A program made the translations under genes and the position numbers. Below, in pieces: positions 1 to 16,027 of a stretch of 64,000 nucleotides of DNA; the stretch's first letter is position 1, and every line of letters starts with the position of its first letter. The stretch covers positions 6,448,001 to 6,512,000 of the forward strand of contig CAVNZM010000009.1 of NCBI GenBank assembly GCA_963693365.1, given 5' to 3'. The DNA comes from Amoebidium appalachense (lineage: Eukaryota > Ichthyosporea). A model generated the notes under the pieces. It was not told where the DNA came from. It made no database searches and saw nothing but the letters and a program-made list of their open reading frames with translations.

Positions 1-106
1 TGACGCTGACGGGGTGCATTGGGTCGGAGGTTCGAAGTGGATGGAACAGCTCTCTCTCTCACGGTGTGTCTGTGTCTGTGTACGGGTGTGCATGCACACA
101 AAGTGC

Positions 107-160
<54 letters not shown>

Positions 161-1510
161 TTGTTATGGGGGTGCCACTGGGTGTGCTTGGTGTGTGTGT
201 GTGGGGGGGGGGGGGGGGGTCACATACTGTTTCTCGAACGTTCCAACCAGGTATGACCTTGGTTTGTTGGTGGAGCCGCATACTATGATCTGAGGGTCAT
301 TCTACGTAGGGCCCGGGAATAGTTACACGTGTGCCTAACACCGTGCAAACACAAACTACTGTTCGGAACCATGTGGGCACCGGTGCCACCTCATGTCATA
401 AAAACGAGGCCCCACCATCTACAAACGCTGTCTTCTACGCAGGCTTCCGCATGCATGACGGTGATTGAAATTGTGCTAACTAGCTATAGGCCTCAATATG
501 CATCTGCCGTGGACTGCGCCTGGCCAGCCCTCTGAGCCTAAGATCTATGCTATCAGCTAATGTAGTTACAACCTAGTATGAGCAACTTCGGCTAGCTATA
601 GAGCAACTATTGCACGGCCAGGGTGTGTTCATAATCATTCGTGCGTCTAATATTAGCTAGTACGTTCATTGACCCGCTGGCAGATCTGATTGACACCGCG
701 TAAAAAAAAAAAACGGGGAACCCCAACTAATTGATTTCTCTTAGTCCTTATGGTGTCTCGTAGAAAAATAAACCCTGATATATAGTCATCACCCGACATC
801 TATGTACGTGATCATGATATACCGCTGAGGGGATATTCCGAGCAAAACCCCCCCCATACCTGAGACTGGTTTCTCTTTGCCTCGAGTAAACAGCGTAAAC
901 CCCGTAGCGATCTCTGGTCGGTAACGGTGGATCCGGATATCGGGAACTTATTACGTGCATATGGGTTATATGGTAAAAAAAATCATGGTGCAATTGCAAA
1001 TGAGGGGCTGTACATGCGTATGTACACATACACATGCATCTACTTCACGGTGCTTGTGGATCCGGTCAACGTACGCGTCGGGGTGCACATGTACATGTGG
1101 CCATGGGCAGTGGTCCTCTGACTCTCAGTGCACATCATAGTAGTGTGGTGCAGTAATAAACTATGTGAAAGGTCAACCCAGTTATAACGTTCGCACAGCA
1201 ATGAATTGCAAAAAGGAAAAAGGGGCAGAGATCCGGAACGGGTAGCCAGATTGTGTATGTAGTGTGGTGACAATAATTTGAGTCATGTGTGTTGCGAGTC
1301 ATCCTGCACAGCTGCTAGCAGCGCTGCACTAATATTAGTTTGAAAACAACAAAAAAATCACTAATTATAATAAGAATATGGCGGCATTACGAAGCATATG
1401 TACGACTGCTTGCCAACACGAGGCTCGGTGTTAAAACTTTTTTCTTTCTTTCTTAGCTTTTTTTTTTTTTGTGTGTGTGTGTTTGTTTGAGACTGTGATA
1501 AACAAGTGAA

Positions 1511-1544
<34 letters not shown>

Positions 1545-2151
1545 GGTTGCAACCAGCTTGCATGCAGTTCCGTTTCCCATGATCATAGTGACCCAATTAG
1601 TTTTCATTAGAGGCTAGCTGCAGCTGCAAACACCCACTGTGGAGCATACAGTGGGGAGAAATATCTTCTCATGAGCTCAACACCCGAGTAATGGTGTGTA
1701 CACATTTGTGCATTTCAAGGTCACCACGTGTACACACAAAACACCGCCACAGAACAACATACATAACATATGCATATTTATTTATGTATGTGCCAATCAT
1801 CATGTGGCCCACTTCACACCACAATAAGCGAACAAACCCACCTCGGTATCAACAATGATATAAAAGAGTACACACATCCGTCTTCTTTGTCGCCGTGCAT
1901 GTGCGTGCATGCATGCATGTTCGTGTTGTTTGTGTGACTTTGTGTCTTTGCCTGTGCCTGCATTTTGAGTAATACGGTATTACCGGCAAAATCCAAAAGA
2001 AAAGCACGCACACTTGCAGCTACAATAGGTTATGATCATGGCTTTTGTACTACGTCAACTATGTATGAAACAGCAGATACCAACACCCAAATACATGTGT
2101 TCCGTTAAAAAATTCTAATGGCGGAAACAGGTGAAAGGAGGTGGAAACGTT
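1..2151. other. host intergenic DNA, no gene seen
   Basis: No convincing coding exon is visible. The stretch holds a T-run joined to a G-run (about 114-160), a second G-run (205-219), a long G-run (1510-1543) and short GT-rich patches. Open frames here are short and low-complexity. It lies downstream of the Rab14 stop codon at 2152, so its right part may hold the Rab14 3' untranslated region. A block near 850-905 resembles the sequence after the C-run near 41350 (shared words around 'gactggt.tctct.tgcctcg'), so it may be an old dispersed repeat. Confidence 0.6.
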
Positions 2152-8267
<6,116 letters not shown>

Positions 8268-8422
8268 GGGGTTTACACACTTTTTATTGCGTGGACATTG
8301 CCGGAGGCCCAGCCACATTCGACGGCCTACTGCGTTTTCCAGCACAGCCAATCAAATGCAGCCAGTGACATATGTACATGCTAGGCAACAATGAGCGCCA
8401 TGGTAGGATCTGACACCCCTAT
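8268..8422 (+). repeat. left terminal inverted repeat of the inserted element
   Basis: This 155-bp stretch matches, in reverse complement and imperfectly, 30330-30533. The match runs from 'ggggtttacacac' at the outer end, through the block containing 'ccagcacagccaatcaaatg', to 'gacacccctat' at the inner end. The right copy is longer mainly because a roughly 44-bp unit is duplicated there. It marks the likely left edge of the 22-kb element. Identity is high but not perfect, suggesting some age or independent editing of the ends. Confidence 0.8.
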
Positions 8423-8428
8423 TACATA

Positions 8429-8677
8429 TTATGGGTAAGCAGATGCTAGCATCGGTAGCTCCGACAGAAAGTTAAGGCACCGGATCACAATATCATACTG
8501 TGCAGCATTAATAAGGTGATCTAGGATAGTCATCTTAAAACGGATATATTGAGGAAGAGATGAAGAAAAGAGAATAAAACCGCCAATAACCTCCGGTTCT
8601 AATACATTAGCTAACAGGTTGCATTTATTGATAGATATGCAGCCGCGAGTAAACCGCCCCCCACACATATTACACAT
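8429..8677 (-). CDS. possible small protein, unknown
   Basis: An 82-codon frame starting at ATG between the left inverted repeat and the palindrome. The composition is ordinary rather than repeat-like (Leu/Ile-rich C-terminal half, four Cys near the N-terminus). There is no recognised motif, no clear TATA box, and no neighbour to support it. It could equally be chance or a remnant of a longer gene. Confidence 0.2.
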   Translation of the reverse strand: MCNMCGGRFTRGCISINKCNLLANVLEPEVIGGFILFSSSLPQYIRFKMTILDHLINAAQYDIVIRCLNFLSELPMLASAYP

Positions 8678-9076
8678 ATTATTATCATGTACGTAGAATA
8701 TGATTGGTGTTAAATCAGCTGAAACCTAGGAAGGGGTCAACCATGGTATGCAAGGTGAGGCTGCTAAACATTGGAATAGTATAGTTCTTATAGTAAAGTT
8801 TAGCTCTGAGTTATAGAAATAAAGTTATATATCAAAAAAAGTGAAAAAAAAATCTAAAATGATAATGAGCCTTGGAGTTTACACTTTGGAATACAGTGAC
8901 TAAAGCTCACTCTGGTTGTTGTGGACTTGTGGTATGCAAGATGCGGTAAAAATGGACATGAGCAGTGATTTTTAAACCAATCACGAATCGTATTCCATGA
9001 ATCATCCAATCAGAGTTTTCAAGGCTGCCTATATTTGGCCAGTGAGTGACGTAATCATGATTCAGCTGTCATCATT

Positions 9077-9450
9077 TGGGATATTCGGGTTGGTTGTAAG
9101 GTTTTCCGGGTCGGGCCGAAGGCCCTAACGGGCCGCAGGCCCGTCTATTGGGCCATAGGCCCTAGGCCGCTAGGCCTGGGGCGCGGGGCGCCGGGGACCG
9201 GCCTGGCCCGACCCGGCCCGCGGGCCACCCCCCGGCCCCCCGGCCCGGCCCGGGGTTAGCAGAATCTGCTAACCCCGGGCCGGGCCGGGGGCCGGGGGGT
9301 GGCCCGCGGGCCGGGTCGGGCCGGGCCGGTCCCCGGCGCCCCGCGCCCCAGGCCTAGCGGCCAAGGGCCTATGGCCCAATAGACGGGCCTGTGGCCCGTT
9401 AGGGCCTTCGGCCCGACCCGGAAAACCTTACAACCAACCCGAATATCCCA
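9077..9450. repeat. 374-bp near-perfect palindrome, GC-rich
   Basis: Two arms of about 187 bp are reverse complements around 9264 (centre 'ttagcagaatctgctaa'), with only a couple of mismatches seen (for example near 9128 and 9160). The outer ends read 'tgggatattcggg' and 'cccgaatatccca'. The arms are dominated by GGCC-containing words. There is no spacer, no open frame of interest and no counterpart at the right end outside the gap. It could be a foldback/MITE-like insertion, a hairpin telomere relic or a replication structure of the element. Confidence 0.93.
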
Positions 9451-9453
9451 ATA

Positions 9454-9511
9454 TTGCTTCATTCTGATTGGTTGTCACACCACGGGGTTTCCCGATTGTT
9501 CTTCGAATGAC
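9454..9511 (+). repeat. inner inverted repeat, left copy
   Basis: 58 bp that match 30171-30228 in reverse complement without a mismatch. It lies immediately inside the palindrome. On the right side the match begins at the first base after the N gap, so the repeat may be longer. It contains a 'gattggttgtc' word like those in the element's promoters. Confidence 0.9.
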
Positions 9512-10120
9512 ATTTTCTATCACTATCAGACAGTTCTCCAATATTAGAACAGAAAATGGTCTCTACCCAGATGGCCAGATGGCCAGGTCAAATTCAGTGT
9601 GTGAAAAAGGTGGATAAAACGGGATAAAACGGGAGCCAAAATGATCTGGCCATCTGGCCATGTGGCCATGGAATCTCTATATCTAAAAATAGCTGCCACT
9701 GCGCCGGGGCGTGGTTCCGGGAGGCAGGGGAGCAGGGGAGCACTCACTGGCCCTGCGCCGGGGCCTGGTTCCGGGAGGCAGGGGGGGGGGGGGAGGCACG
9801 TGAGCACTCACTGGCCCTGCGCCGGGGCCTGGTTCCGGGAGGCAGGGGGGGCACACGTGCAGGGGAGGCAGGGGAGCAGGGGAGACTGGGGAGCCACTCA
9901 CGGGGGATAAATGTTGTGTATGCATATGGCCATGGTCACGTGTACTAAGAGACTCCACTGGGGGCGTGGTTCCGGGAGGCAGGGGGGGGGGGGGGGGGGG
10001 GGGGGGCAGGGGGGGGGAGGGGGGGGGGGGCAGGGGGGCACACGTGCAGGGAGGCAGGGGGGGGCACACGTGCAGGGGGGGGGGGGGGGGGGGGACAAAT
10101 GTTGTGTGTGCATATGTATG
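9512..10120. repeat. GC-rich tandem and G-run region
   Basis: No gene seen. 9565-9667 holds an interrupted inverted repeat made of 'ggccagatggcca'-like words. From about 9700 a GC-rich unit recurs (words 'gcgccggggc.tggttccggg' and 'aggcagggg') at roughly 70-80 bp spacing, followed by G-runs at 9780-9793, 9979-10006, 10011-10030 and 10073-10094 mixed with 'gcacacgtgcagg'. Reverse frames here encode poly-Pro and are artefacts. Confidence 0.8.
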
Positions 10121-10655
10121 TTGGTGCCAAGAGGCAGCGCCCTACACGTGTGGTGTCTAAACAGCCTATAGGCATGCTCCGTGTGCAGGCACCAATTTCT
10201 ACCCTCTTCTGGTTGGTGCCAAGAGGCAGCGCCCTACACGTGTGGTGTCTAAACAGCCTATAGGCATGCTCCGTGTGCAGGCACCAATTTCTACCCTCTT
10301 CTGGTTGGTCCCAAGAGGCAGCGCCCTACACGTGTGGTGTCTAAACAGCCTATAGGCATGCTCCGTGTGCAGGCACCAATTTCTACCCTCTTCTGGTTGG
10401 TGCCAAGAGGCAGCGCCCTACACGTGTGGTGTCTAAACAGCCTATAGGCATGCTCCGTGTGCAGGCACCAATTTCTACCCTCTTCTGGTTGGTGCCAAGA
10501 GGCAGCGCCCTACACGTGTGGTGTCTAAACAGCCTATAGGCATGCTCCGTGTGCAGGCACCAATTTCTACCCTCTTCTGGTTGGTGCCAAGAGGCAGCGC
10601 CCTACACGTGTGGTGTCTAAACAGCCTATAGGCATGCTCCGTGTGCAGGCACCAA
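10121..10655 (+). repeat. six 92-bp tandem repeats, each with inverted ends
   Basis: Copies start at 10121, 10213, 10305, 10397, 10489 and 10581. Apart from the last, which is cut short, they are almost identical; the third has ttggtccc instead of ttggtgcc. Each copy is a 75-bp core that begins TTGGTGCC and ends GGCACCAA, followed by a constant 17-bp spacer. The core also holds the palindromes ACACGTGT and GCCTATAGGC. The core could fold with an 8-bp closing stem, but it lacks tRNA consensus boxes. Position between the left end and the first gene suggests a cis-acting role (origin, packaging or regulation), which is inference. Confidence 0.95.
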
Positions 10656-10848
10656 TTTGTTGTGCCTTCCTTTTTTGGTTAGATCTATACCCGGCCAATG
10701 GTTAGCAGCCACGGGTTTGTTTTCATCAAGCTTAGACGTGATACTTTGCCAATCATCAAGGCTGTTTGAGTGACAATGACCGTTGATTGGACAGATCTAT
10801 CCCATTGAACCTTGGCACCATTGCTGTAAGCTGCTTTGTACCGTGGCA

Positions 10849-10856
10849 TATAAAAG
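10849..10856 (+). promoter_or_regulatory. TATA box of the 388-aa coiled-coil gene
   Basis: TATAAAAG within 'tggcatataaaagcagc', 96 bases upstream of the ATG at 10952. The same extended motif precedes the 14313 gene on the other strand. CCAAT-type words lie upstream (about 10694-10780). Confidence 0.75.
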
Positions 10857-10951
10857 CAGCACACACGGTCACATTCACTCATTCCAACACTGACACTCAA
10901 TAGTAAAAGGCGACACACAACAAACTTGTTTTTCAAACACTCACACGAAAC

Positions 10952-12118
10952 ATGGATTCTTGGAAAGAGGAGCTTCAACAGCTGCAGAAGCGCGTTGATT
11001 TTCTGTACACGGACCATTCGTCCCGCTTAACGGCCCTGCACACCGACCTCATCAGCCTCCGCAGTCAAGTGACCAATGAGAATGCTGCACGTACGCCCCG
11101 ACCCTCTGATGTAGAGGCACGACTGAGGGCAGCCGAAGACCAGATCAAGACCCTGCAGGCCGAGCTTGCCAGCCTGCAACGGGCAGTAGCACCCCGCCGG
11201 GATGGCCAGGTGGCCTATGAAAACTACATTTTCAGTGGCCCTCGCAAGACTACCCCTGTCGCCATGACCACCACTCTGACTGCCCCCCCCCCTGCCGGCA
11301 AGACCACCACTGTGACTGCCCCCCCCCCTGCCACCAAGACCACCACTGTGACTGCCCCCCCCCCTGCCACCAAGACCACCACTGTGACTGCCCCCCCCCC
11401 TGCCACCAAGACCGCCCCTGTGACTGCCCCCACCCCTGCCACCAAGACCGCCCCTGTGACTGCCCCCACCCCTGCCGCAAAGACCGCCCCTGCCAAGGCC
11501 ACCCCTACCACCAAGACCACTCCTGCCAAGACCACCCCTGCCACCAAGACCACTCCTGCCAAGACCACCCCTGCCGCTAAGACCACTCCTGCCAAGACCA
11601 CCCCTGCCGCTAAGCCCAGGCCCCAGCACACCAAGACACCTGAGACTTCGATGGACCTCGATGCACAGCTAACTAGTGTGAGGGGGGAGCTCCAGAATGC
11701 TCGAGAGCGTGTCAAAGAGGCAAAGGCGGCTGAAGATGAAATAGCGGAGGGCCTGGCCCTTGCTGCTGTGTGTACAGCCCAAAACACCATAAAAAGCATC
11801 CGAAGGAAGATTCTGCGACGGGAGAAGAACTTGAAGGCATACACAGGTGGTAATGAGTCTGTCTCCTCACCTGCCTCACCCGCCAAACGCGTCCATGATC
11901 AATGTGATTGGGACTCAGATGAAGCATTCAACCCCAAGCGGCTCAAACGACGGGCAAATCAGGTACTCGATGATATGACAGATGACGAATCTGCGTCTGA
12001 TTGTGAGTCGGTCTTGTATGACCGCAAACCTGAACCCAAACATAAACAAACTGAAGAAATTCCCCTCATTGATCTTGACGAGGAAGAGTTTGACCAGTAT
12101 GAGGATGAGATGGACTGA
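10952..12118 (+). CDS. coiled-coil, Ala/Pro/Thr-repeat, acidic-tail protein
   Basis: 388 aa, unknown function. Residues 1-80 are heptad-rich and likely coiled coil (EELQQLQKRVDFLY; EDQIKTLQAELASLQ). Residues about 100-225 are low-complexity repeats, first TVTAPPPATKT-like and then TPAKTTPA-like. A second helical segment follows (about 235-300). The tail carries a basic cluster (NPKRLKRRAN), a likely nuclear signal, and a very acidic end (LDEEEFDQYEDEMD). The start is the first ATG after a good TATA box. A possible poly(A) signal ATTAAA lies near 12308. The layout (coiled coil, Ala-Pro repeat, basic and acidic/Ser parts) is shared with the convergent gene ending at 13654, with the 22-bp minisatellite between them. 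It could be a structural, tegument-like or chromatin-associated protein; this is not proven. Confidence 0.85.
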   Translation: MDSWKEELQQLQKRVDFLYTDHSSRLTALHTDLISLRSQVTNENAARTPRPSDVEARLRAAEDQIKTLQAELASLQRAVAPRRDGQVAYENYIFSGPRKTTPVAMTTTLTAPPPAGKTTTVTAPPPATKTTTVTAPPPATKTTTVTAPPPATKTAPVTAPTPATKTAPVTAPTPAAKTAPAKATPTTKTTPAKTTPATKTTPAKTTPAAKTTPAKTTPAAKPRPQHTKTPETSMDLDAQLTSVRGELQNARERVKEAKAAEDEIAEGLALAAVCTAQNTIKSIRRKILRREKNLKAYTGGNESVSSPASPAKRVHDQCDWDSDEAFNPKRLKRRANQVLDDMTDDESASDCESVLYDRKPEPKHKQTEEIPLIDLDEEEFDQYEDEMD

Positions 12119-12527
12119 TTTGATTGGTCGACTAAGTGGCATTCTCTTTTGATTTGTATTTGAATTGATCGGTCTTGATTTAATTTGTTTCTTTTCTCTT
12201 TTAGTTTGTATTTGAATATACTCGGTCCAAATTGATTTGTTCTTTGTAATCTGACTAGACTATCATGTACGTACTTACTCTTTTTCTATACAATCACTTG
12301 TGTTCATATTAAAGGATTCTGTGTACGTGGACCACGGAAACATACACCATTTTTTGCAGTGCTTCATGCTATAAAATAACCATGAGAGACACAAACAAAT
12401 ACATTAAGTGTGTACACGTCTACCCATAGGCCCAAGTGTTGACATGTCTGCCCACAGTTCCCTACTAGTAAGGCTTAAAGCACACATCTGCCTGTGTGCC
12501 ATAAACTTTACTTTCACCACAAGGCAC
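12119..12527. other. intergenic, 3' flank of the coiled-coil gene
   Basis: AT-rich, with TTTGTATTTGAAT words repeated twice (12155-12215), a possible poly(A) signal near 12308, and a TATA-like 'tgctataaaataacc' near 12369 followed by an ATG with no long frame. Nothing else seen. Confidence 0.5.
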
Positions 12528-13590
12528 CCACCTAAGTACACTCTGCACCACCCTAAGTACACTGTGGTGCACAGCCCCACTGTCCTAAGTACACGTCTGC
12601 ACCACCCTAAGTACACTGTGGTGCACAGCCCCACCCTAAGTACACCTCTGCACCGCCCTAAGTACACCTCTGCACCGCCCTAAGTACACTCTGCACAGCC
12701 CTAAGTACACTCTGCACAGCCCCACCCTAAGTACACTCTGCACCACCCTAAGTACACTCTGCACAGCCCTAAGTACACTCTGCACAGCCCCACCCTAAGT
12801 ACACTCTGCACCACCCTAAGTACACGTCTGCACCACCCTAAGTACACGTCTGCACCACCCTAAGTACACGTCTGCACCACCCTAAGTACACGTCTGCACC
12901 ACCCTAAGTACACTCTGCACCACCCTAAGTACACGTCTGCACCACCCTAAGTACACGTCTGCACCACCCTAAGTACACCTCTGCACCACCCTAAGTACAC
13001 GTCTGCACCACCCTAAGTACACGTCTGCACCACCCTAAGTACACGTCTGCACCACCCTAAGTACACGTCTGCACCACCCTAAGTACACCTCTGCACCACC
13101 CTAAGTACACCTCTGCACCACCCTAAGTACACGTCTGCACCACCCTAAGTACACCTCTGCACCACCCTAAGTACACCTCTGCACCACCCTAAGTACACGT
13201 CTGCACCACCCTAAGTACACGTCTGCACCACCCTAAGTACACGTCTGCACCACCCTAAGTACACGTCTGCACCACCCTAAGTACACCTCTGCACCACCCT
13301 AAGTACACGTCTGCACCACCCTAAGTACACGTCTGCACCACCCTAAGTACACCTCTGCACCACCCTAAGTACACCTCTGCACCGCCCCACCCTAAGTACA
13401 CTCTGCACAGCCCCACCCTAAGTACACTCTGCACCACCCTAAGTACCTCTACACCATCCTAAGTACACGTCTGCACAGCCCCACCCTTTAAGTACACGTC
13501 TGCACCACCCTAAGTACACTCTGCACAGCCCCACCCTTTAAGTACACGTCTGCACAGCCCCACCCTAAGTACACTCAATGTTAAGTACAT
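12528..13590 (+). repeat. 22-bp minisatellite, about 45 copies
   Basis: The unit is CCTAAGTACACGTCTGCACCAC with variants ACCTCTG and ACTCTG, and occasional CAGCCCCACC interruptions, more frequent at both edges. The centre is the most homogeneous, as expected for a slippage/unequal-exchange array. The unit contains CCCTAA, but not as a pure telomeric run. It separates two convergent genes. A short continuous frame on the plus strand through its start (12408-12683) is repeat-derived. Confidence 0.97.
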
Positions 13591-13653
13591 CTGCACACAA
13601 GCACTAGAATAGCCTGAGGCTACTCTCTAATAGCGGCCCCTTTTTTCACCGTG

Positions 13654-14313
13654 TCAAGGCCAGTTGATATCTCCGTCTGAAGACTCGGAAGACGCCCCAG
13701 AGCTGCTGGCTTCACTGGCTCGTGGCCTTTTCTGCTGTCCCCGTGTCAAGGTCTTGGACTCGGAAGACGAGTACTCCTCATGTTCTGACCGCCGTCCCCG
13801 TGTCAAGGTCTTGTACCAAGCTAACGCGGCCCGAGACACAGGCACTCCTGGAGGAAGGTAATCCACCTCCGACCCAGAGCTACTGACTTCCTCTCGTGTC
13901 CTCTTCTGCTGTCTTCGTGGTTTCTTCCGTGTCTTGGACCCCTGTGTGATGTGCAAACGTGAGCGCTGCAGGGGCTGGGGGGCCAAGTCCACGGGATAGG
14001 AGCTGCCATGCTCGCCAGCACGAAGTGCAGGTGCCGCTGCCAGGACAGGGGGTGCCACGGTTGCTGCTGGGGGTGCCACGGTCAGCGCTGGGGGTGCCAC
14101 GGTTGCTGCTGGGGGTGCCACGGTCAGCGCTGGGGGTGCCACGGTTGCTGCTGTAGTGGTGCGCGAAGCCATGCGGGTGTGCCTAGCAAGGGCGCGCGCG
14201 AAACGGGCCTGGGTGTCCCTCAGGGCCTTTGCATCCTCCTCCAAAGTCTTGAGTCTTGTCTCTATTTTTTCAGCGCGCCTTTCTAGATCTTTGATATCAT
14301 CTTTAGAACTCAT
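13654..14313 (-). CDS. coiled-coil, Ala/Pro-repeat, Ser-rich basic protein
   Basis: 219 aa. The start is set at the ATG of MSSKDDIKDLERRAEK, because the longer frame begins with a non-ATG codon. Residues 3-45 form a charged heptad coiled coil. Residues about 52-95 repeat TVAPPALTVAPPAA. The rest is rich in Arg/Lys and Ser/Glu, with several likely nuclear signals (KTRKKPRRQQKRTREE, RGQQKRPRA) and Ser-acidic stretches that suit phosphorylation. A degenerate internal repeat (KTLTRG) occurs twice. The promoter is the TATA box at 14405-14398. The architecture parallels the 10952 gene although the sequences are not clearly alignable. No known family recognised. Confidence 0.8.
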   Translation of the reverse strand: MSSKDDIKDLERRAEKIETRLKTLEEDAKALRDTQARFARALARHTRMASRTTTAATVAPPALTVAPPAATVAPPALTVAPPAATVAPPVLAAAPALRAGEHGSSYPVDLAPQPLQRSRLHITQGSKTRKKPRRQQKRTREEVSSSGSEVDYLPPGVPVSRAALAWYKTLTRGRRSEHEEYSSSESKTLTRGQQKRPRASEASSSGASSESSDGDINWP

Positions 14314-14397
14314 TTTCGTGACAGTTGGATGTACGTTGTGTGCCAAGGGAGAAGCTAGCTAACATGGAAAAGGTGTGTGGATTGAAGAGAGTATGGG

Positions 14398-14405
14398 CTT
14401 TTATA
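14398..14405 (-). promoter_or_regulatory. TATA box of the 13654-14313 gene
   Basis: On the minus strand TATAAAAG inside 'tggcatataaaagccc', 85 bases upstream of the ATG at 14313. Identical core and flanks to the 10849 box. Confidence 0.75.
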
Positions 14406-15208
14406 TGCCATACCCGGCTTTGGCATCACATGGGTTATTGCATTAGATTGGTTGGATATACCCAGCCGCGACGCTTGATTGGATCTAGAGATCGCGTGAA
14501 CATCTGATTGGTTAATTGTCATCTTGGCATCTTGGTGTATCCGATAAGTTGGGGCTCAACCAAATCTGCTGACTGATTGATGCATTCTGATTGGATCTTA
14601 AAGAAGAGCATGTTTTGACTTGAGAATTGTCATTTTGACAGATTGGATTGTAATCCGATCTTTGCAAGGCCGTCAGTGTTTGAACACAATGTATTTTGAT
14701 GTAGCAACTCCTAAAAAACACGAATATGCTTCCCAACAATTACGAGCATTATTCTGTCTATCAGGGAGGGATACAAAAATTGGTCAGGAAAAGTACACAA
14801 TCACATGGTGCTGACAGCTTGAGCACGATGTCAACTGATAGCGAATCGGTGCACTGCCTGCTGGGAACAACATGTCACTTTTGAGCAGCACTTAGGAAAC
14901 TCGCGCTCACGTGGATCCAATACTTATACACCAACCAGAAGTGTGCGCACAAAAAGGGGTCCGAGCTGGATACAAATGGCTTGGTGTGTGCGTGTGTGTG
15001 TTTTATTTTGCATTGTGTAAGGAGCGCTTTTTTTTGTTCACACTGCTTTACTTCGTGTAAATAATCAGTGGCGAGTTTTTTTAGTTCACGGTGTGTTTGC
15101 GCATCATAGGATTTTGCTTTATTTTGCACTGTGTAAGAGGAACGTTTTTTTTTTTGGGTCATACTGAAAAACTAAACACCTCCTGCCCAACCGGCTGCAA
15201 ACGACACA
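14406..15208. promoter_or_regulatory. intergenic promoter region with repeated ATTGG boxes
   Basis: No gene seen. 14440-14660 holds at least six ATTGG/CCAAT words, two of them in the form GATTGGATC (near 14472 and 14592). Between 15001 and 15145 a segment with 'ttattttgca.tgtgtaag' occurs twice, about 117 bp apart, each followed by a T-run, just before the 15209 gene. No TATA box for that gene is obvious. Confidence 0.5.
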
Positions 15209-15565
15209 ATGGATGAAACAGTCACACAGCGCCAAGATGCACACACCGAGCAGCTGCAAGAGACCAACAAGATGCTGAAGGAGGCCAACGAGGGGCTGCA
15301 CGGGCTGATTCAGCAGCTGAGGGAGTTGAACAACGACATGGACAAGGACAACGACGCGCTGCGCACAATGAACAAGAACCAGCGGGAGGTGATCAAGGGC
15401 CTGCAAGAGGAGCGCAACAAGGTGTGCGAAGAGAACAAGAATTTGGTGGTGGAGAACCAAGAGCTGCAGCTGGAAAACGACAAGCTGAAGAAGCAAAAGG
15501 ACTTTCTACGGGCCTGTCTCATACGGCTGGGCCAGTCTGCTAAGACTCCGGATGAAACGGATTGA
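15209..15565 (+). CDS. small coiled-coil protein
   Basis: 118 aa, almost wholly a charged coiled coil (KMLKEANEGLHGLIQQLREL; NQREVIKGLQEERNK; ENQELQLENDKLKKQKDF), with a short tail SAKTPDETD. The frame is uninterrupted and ordinary in composition, and the ATG has A at -3. No domain beyond the coiled coil is recognised. Likely an oligomerising or scaffold protein. Reverse frames over it are Leu/Val-rich shadows. Confidence 0.8.
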   Translation: MDETVTQRQDAHTEQLQETNKMLKEANEGLHGLIQQLRELNNDMDKDNDALRTMNKNQREVIKGLQEERNKVCEENKNLVVENQELQLENDKLKKQKDFLRACLIRLGQSAKTPDETD

Positions 15566-16027
15566 TACAATCATGAGGGATAACACGTGCGAGTGATTTC
15601 ATTCTGTTACTTAGTATGTATCTACAGACAAGACAAGGAATTGTATGCACACGGTAGTTCGGAAATGGGTTGGAAATTCTTATCATATTTGGTCGAGTAA
15701 CATCTAGTGTGGGACACTTGTCTGTGTTACTCAGAATAAGTACCTTGAGTAAGATAACTATTGTTACTCAGTGCAACAAGTTTCAGGTGACGTGTATCTG
15801 CTTATACATATTAAATATATCCTGAGTGTAGGGCTGGCTCCCTAATGGACACTCCAAACCCACATATTTGTAACAATATTATCGACCATAATCCCAACGC
15901 ACACCAGACATGTGCTCCGATGACTCCCTGGCTGTGGGCCTCCTTATATTCACATGCTGCGCCATCCAGGGCACAGTTGCACCTTCACCGGCAGTCGCAC
16001 ACACACACGCACTGCGCGATACCTGCA
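15566..16027. other. intergenic, nothing recognised
   Basis: 3' flank of the coiled-coil gene and convergent 3' flank of the 16028 gene. A possible poly(A) variant lies in 'atattaaatatatcc' (about 15808). The stretch has short direct repeats of 'gttactcag', but no coding or structured feature stands out. Confidence 0.45.

Noticed and set aside
10121-10655. CRISPR array or tRNA cluster
   Set aside because: Spacers are identical, not variable, and the 75-nt core lacks tRNA A/B box and anticodon-arm features; the flanking genome is eukaryotic.
11224-11886. 220-codon frame antisense to the 388-aa coiled-coil gene
   Set aside because: Val/Gly repeats mirror the Ala/Pro/Thr repeats of the sense gene.
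12528-13590. Telomere-like array because the unit contains CCCTAA
   Set aside because: CCCTAA occurs once per 22-bp unit in a longer sequence; it is a minisatellite, not a telomeric tract.
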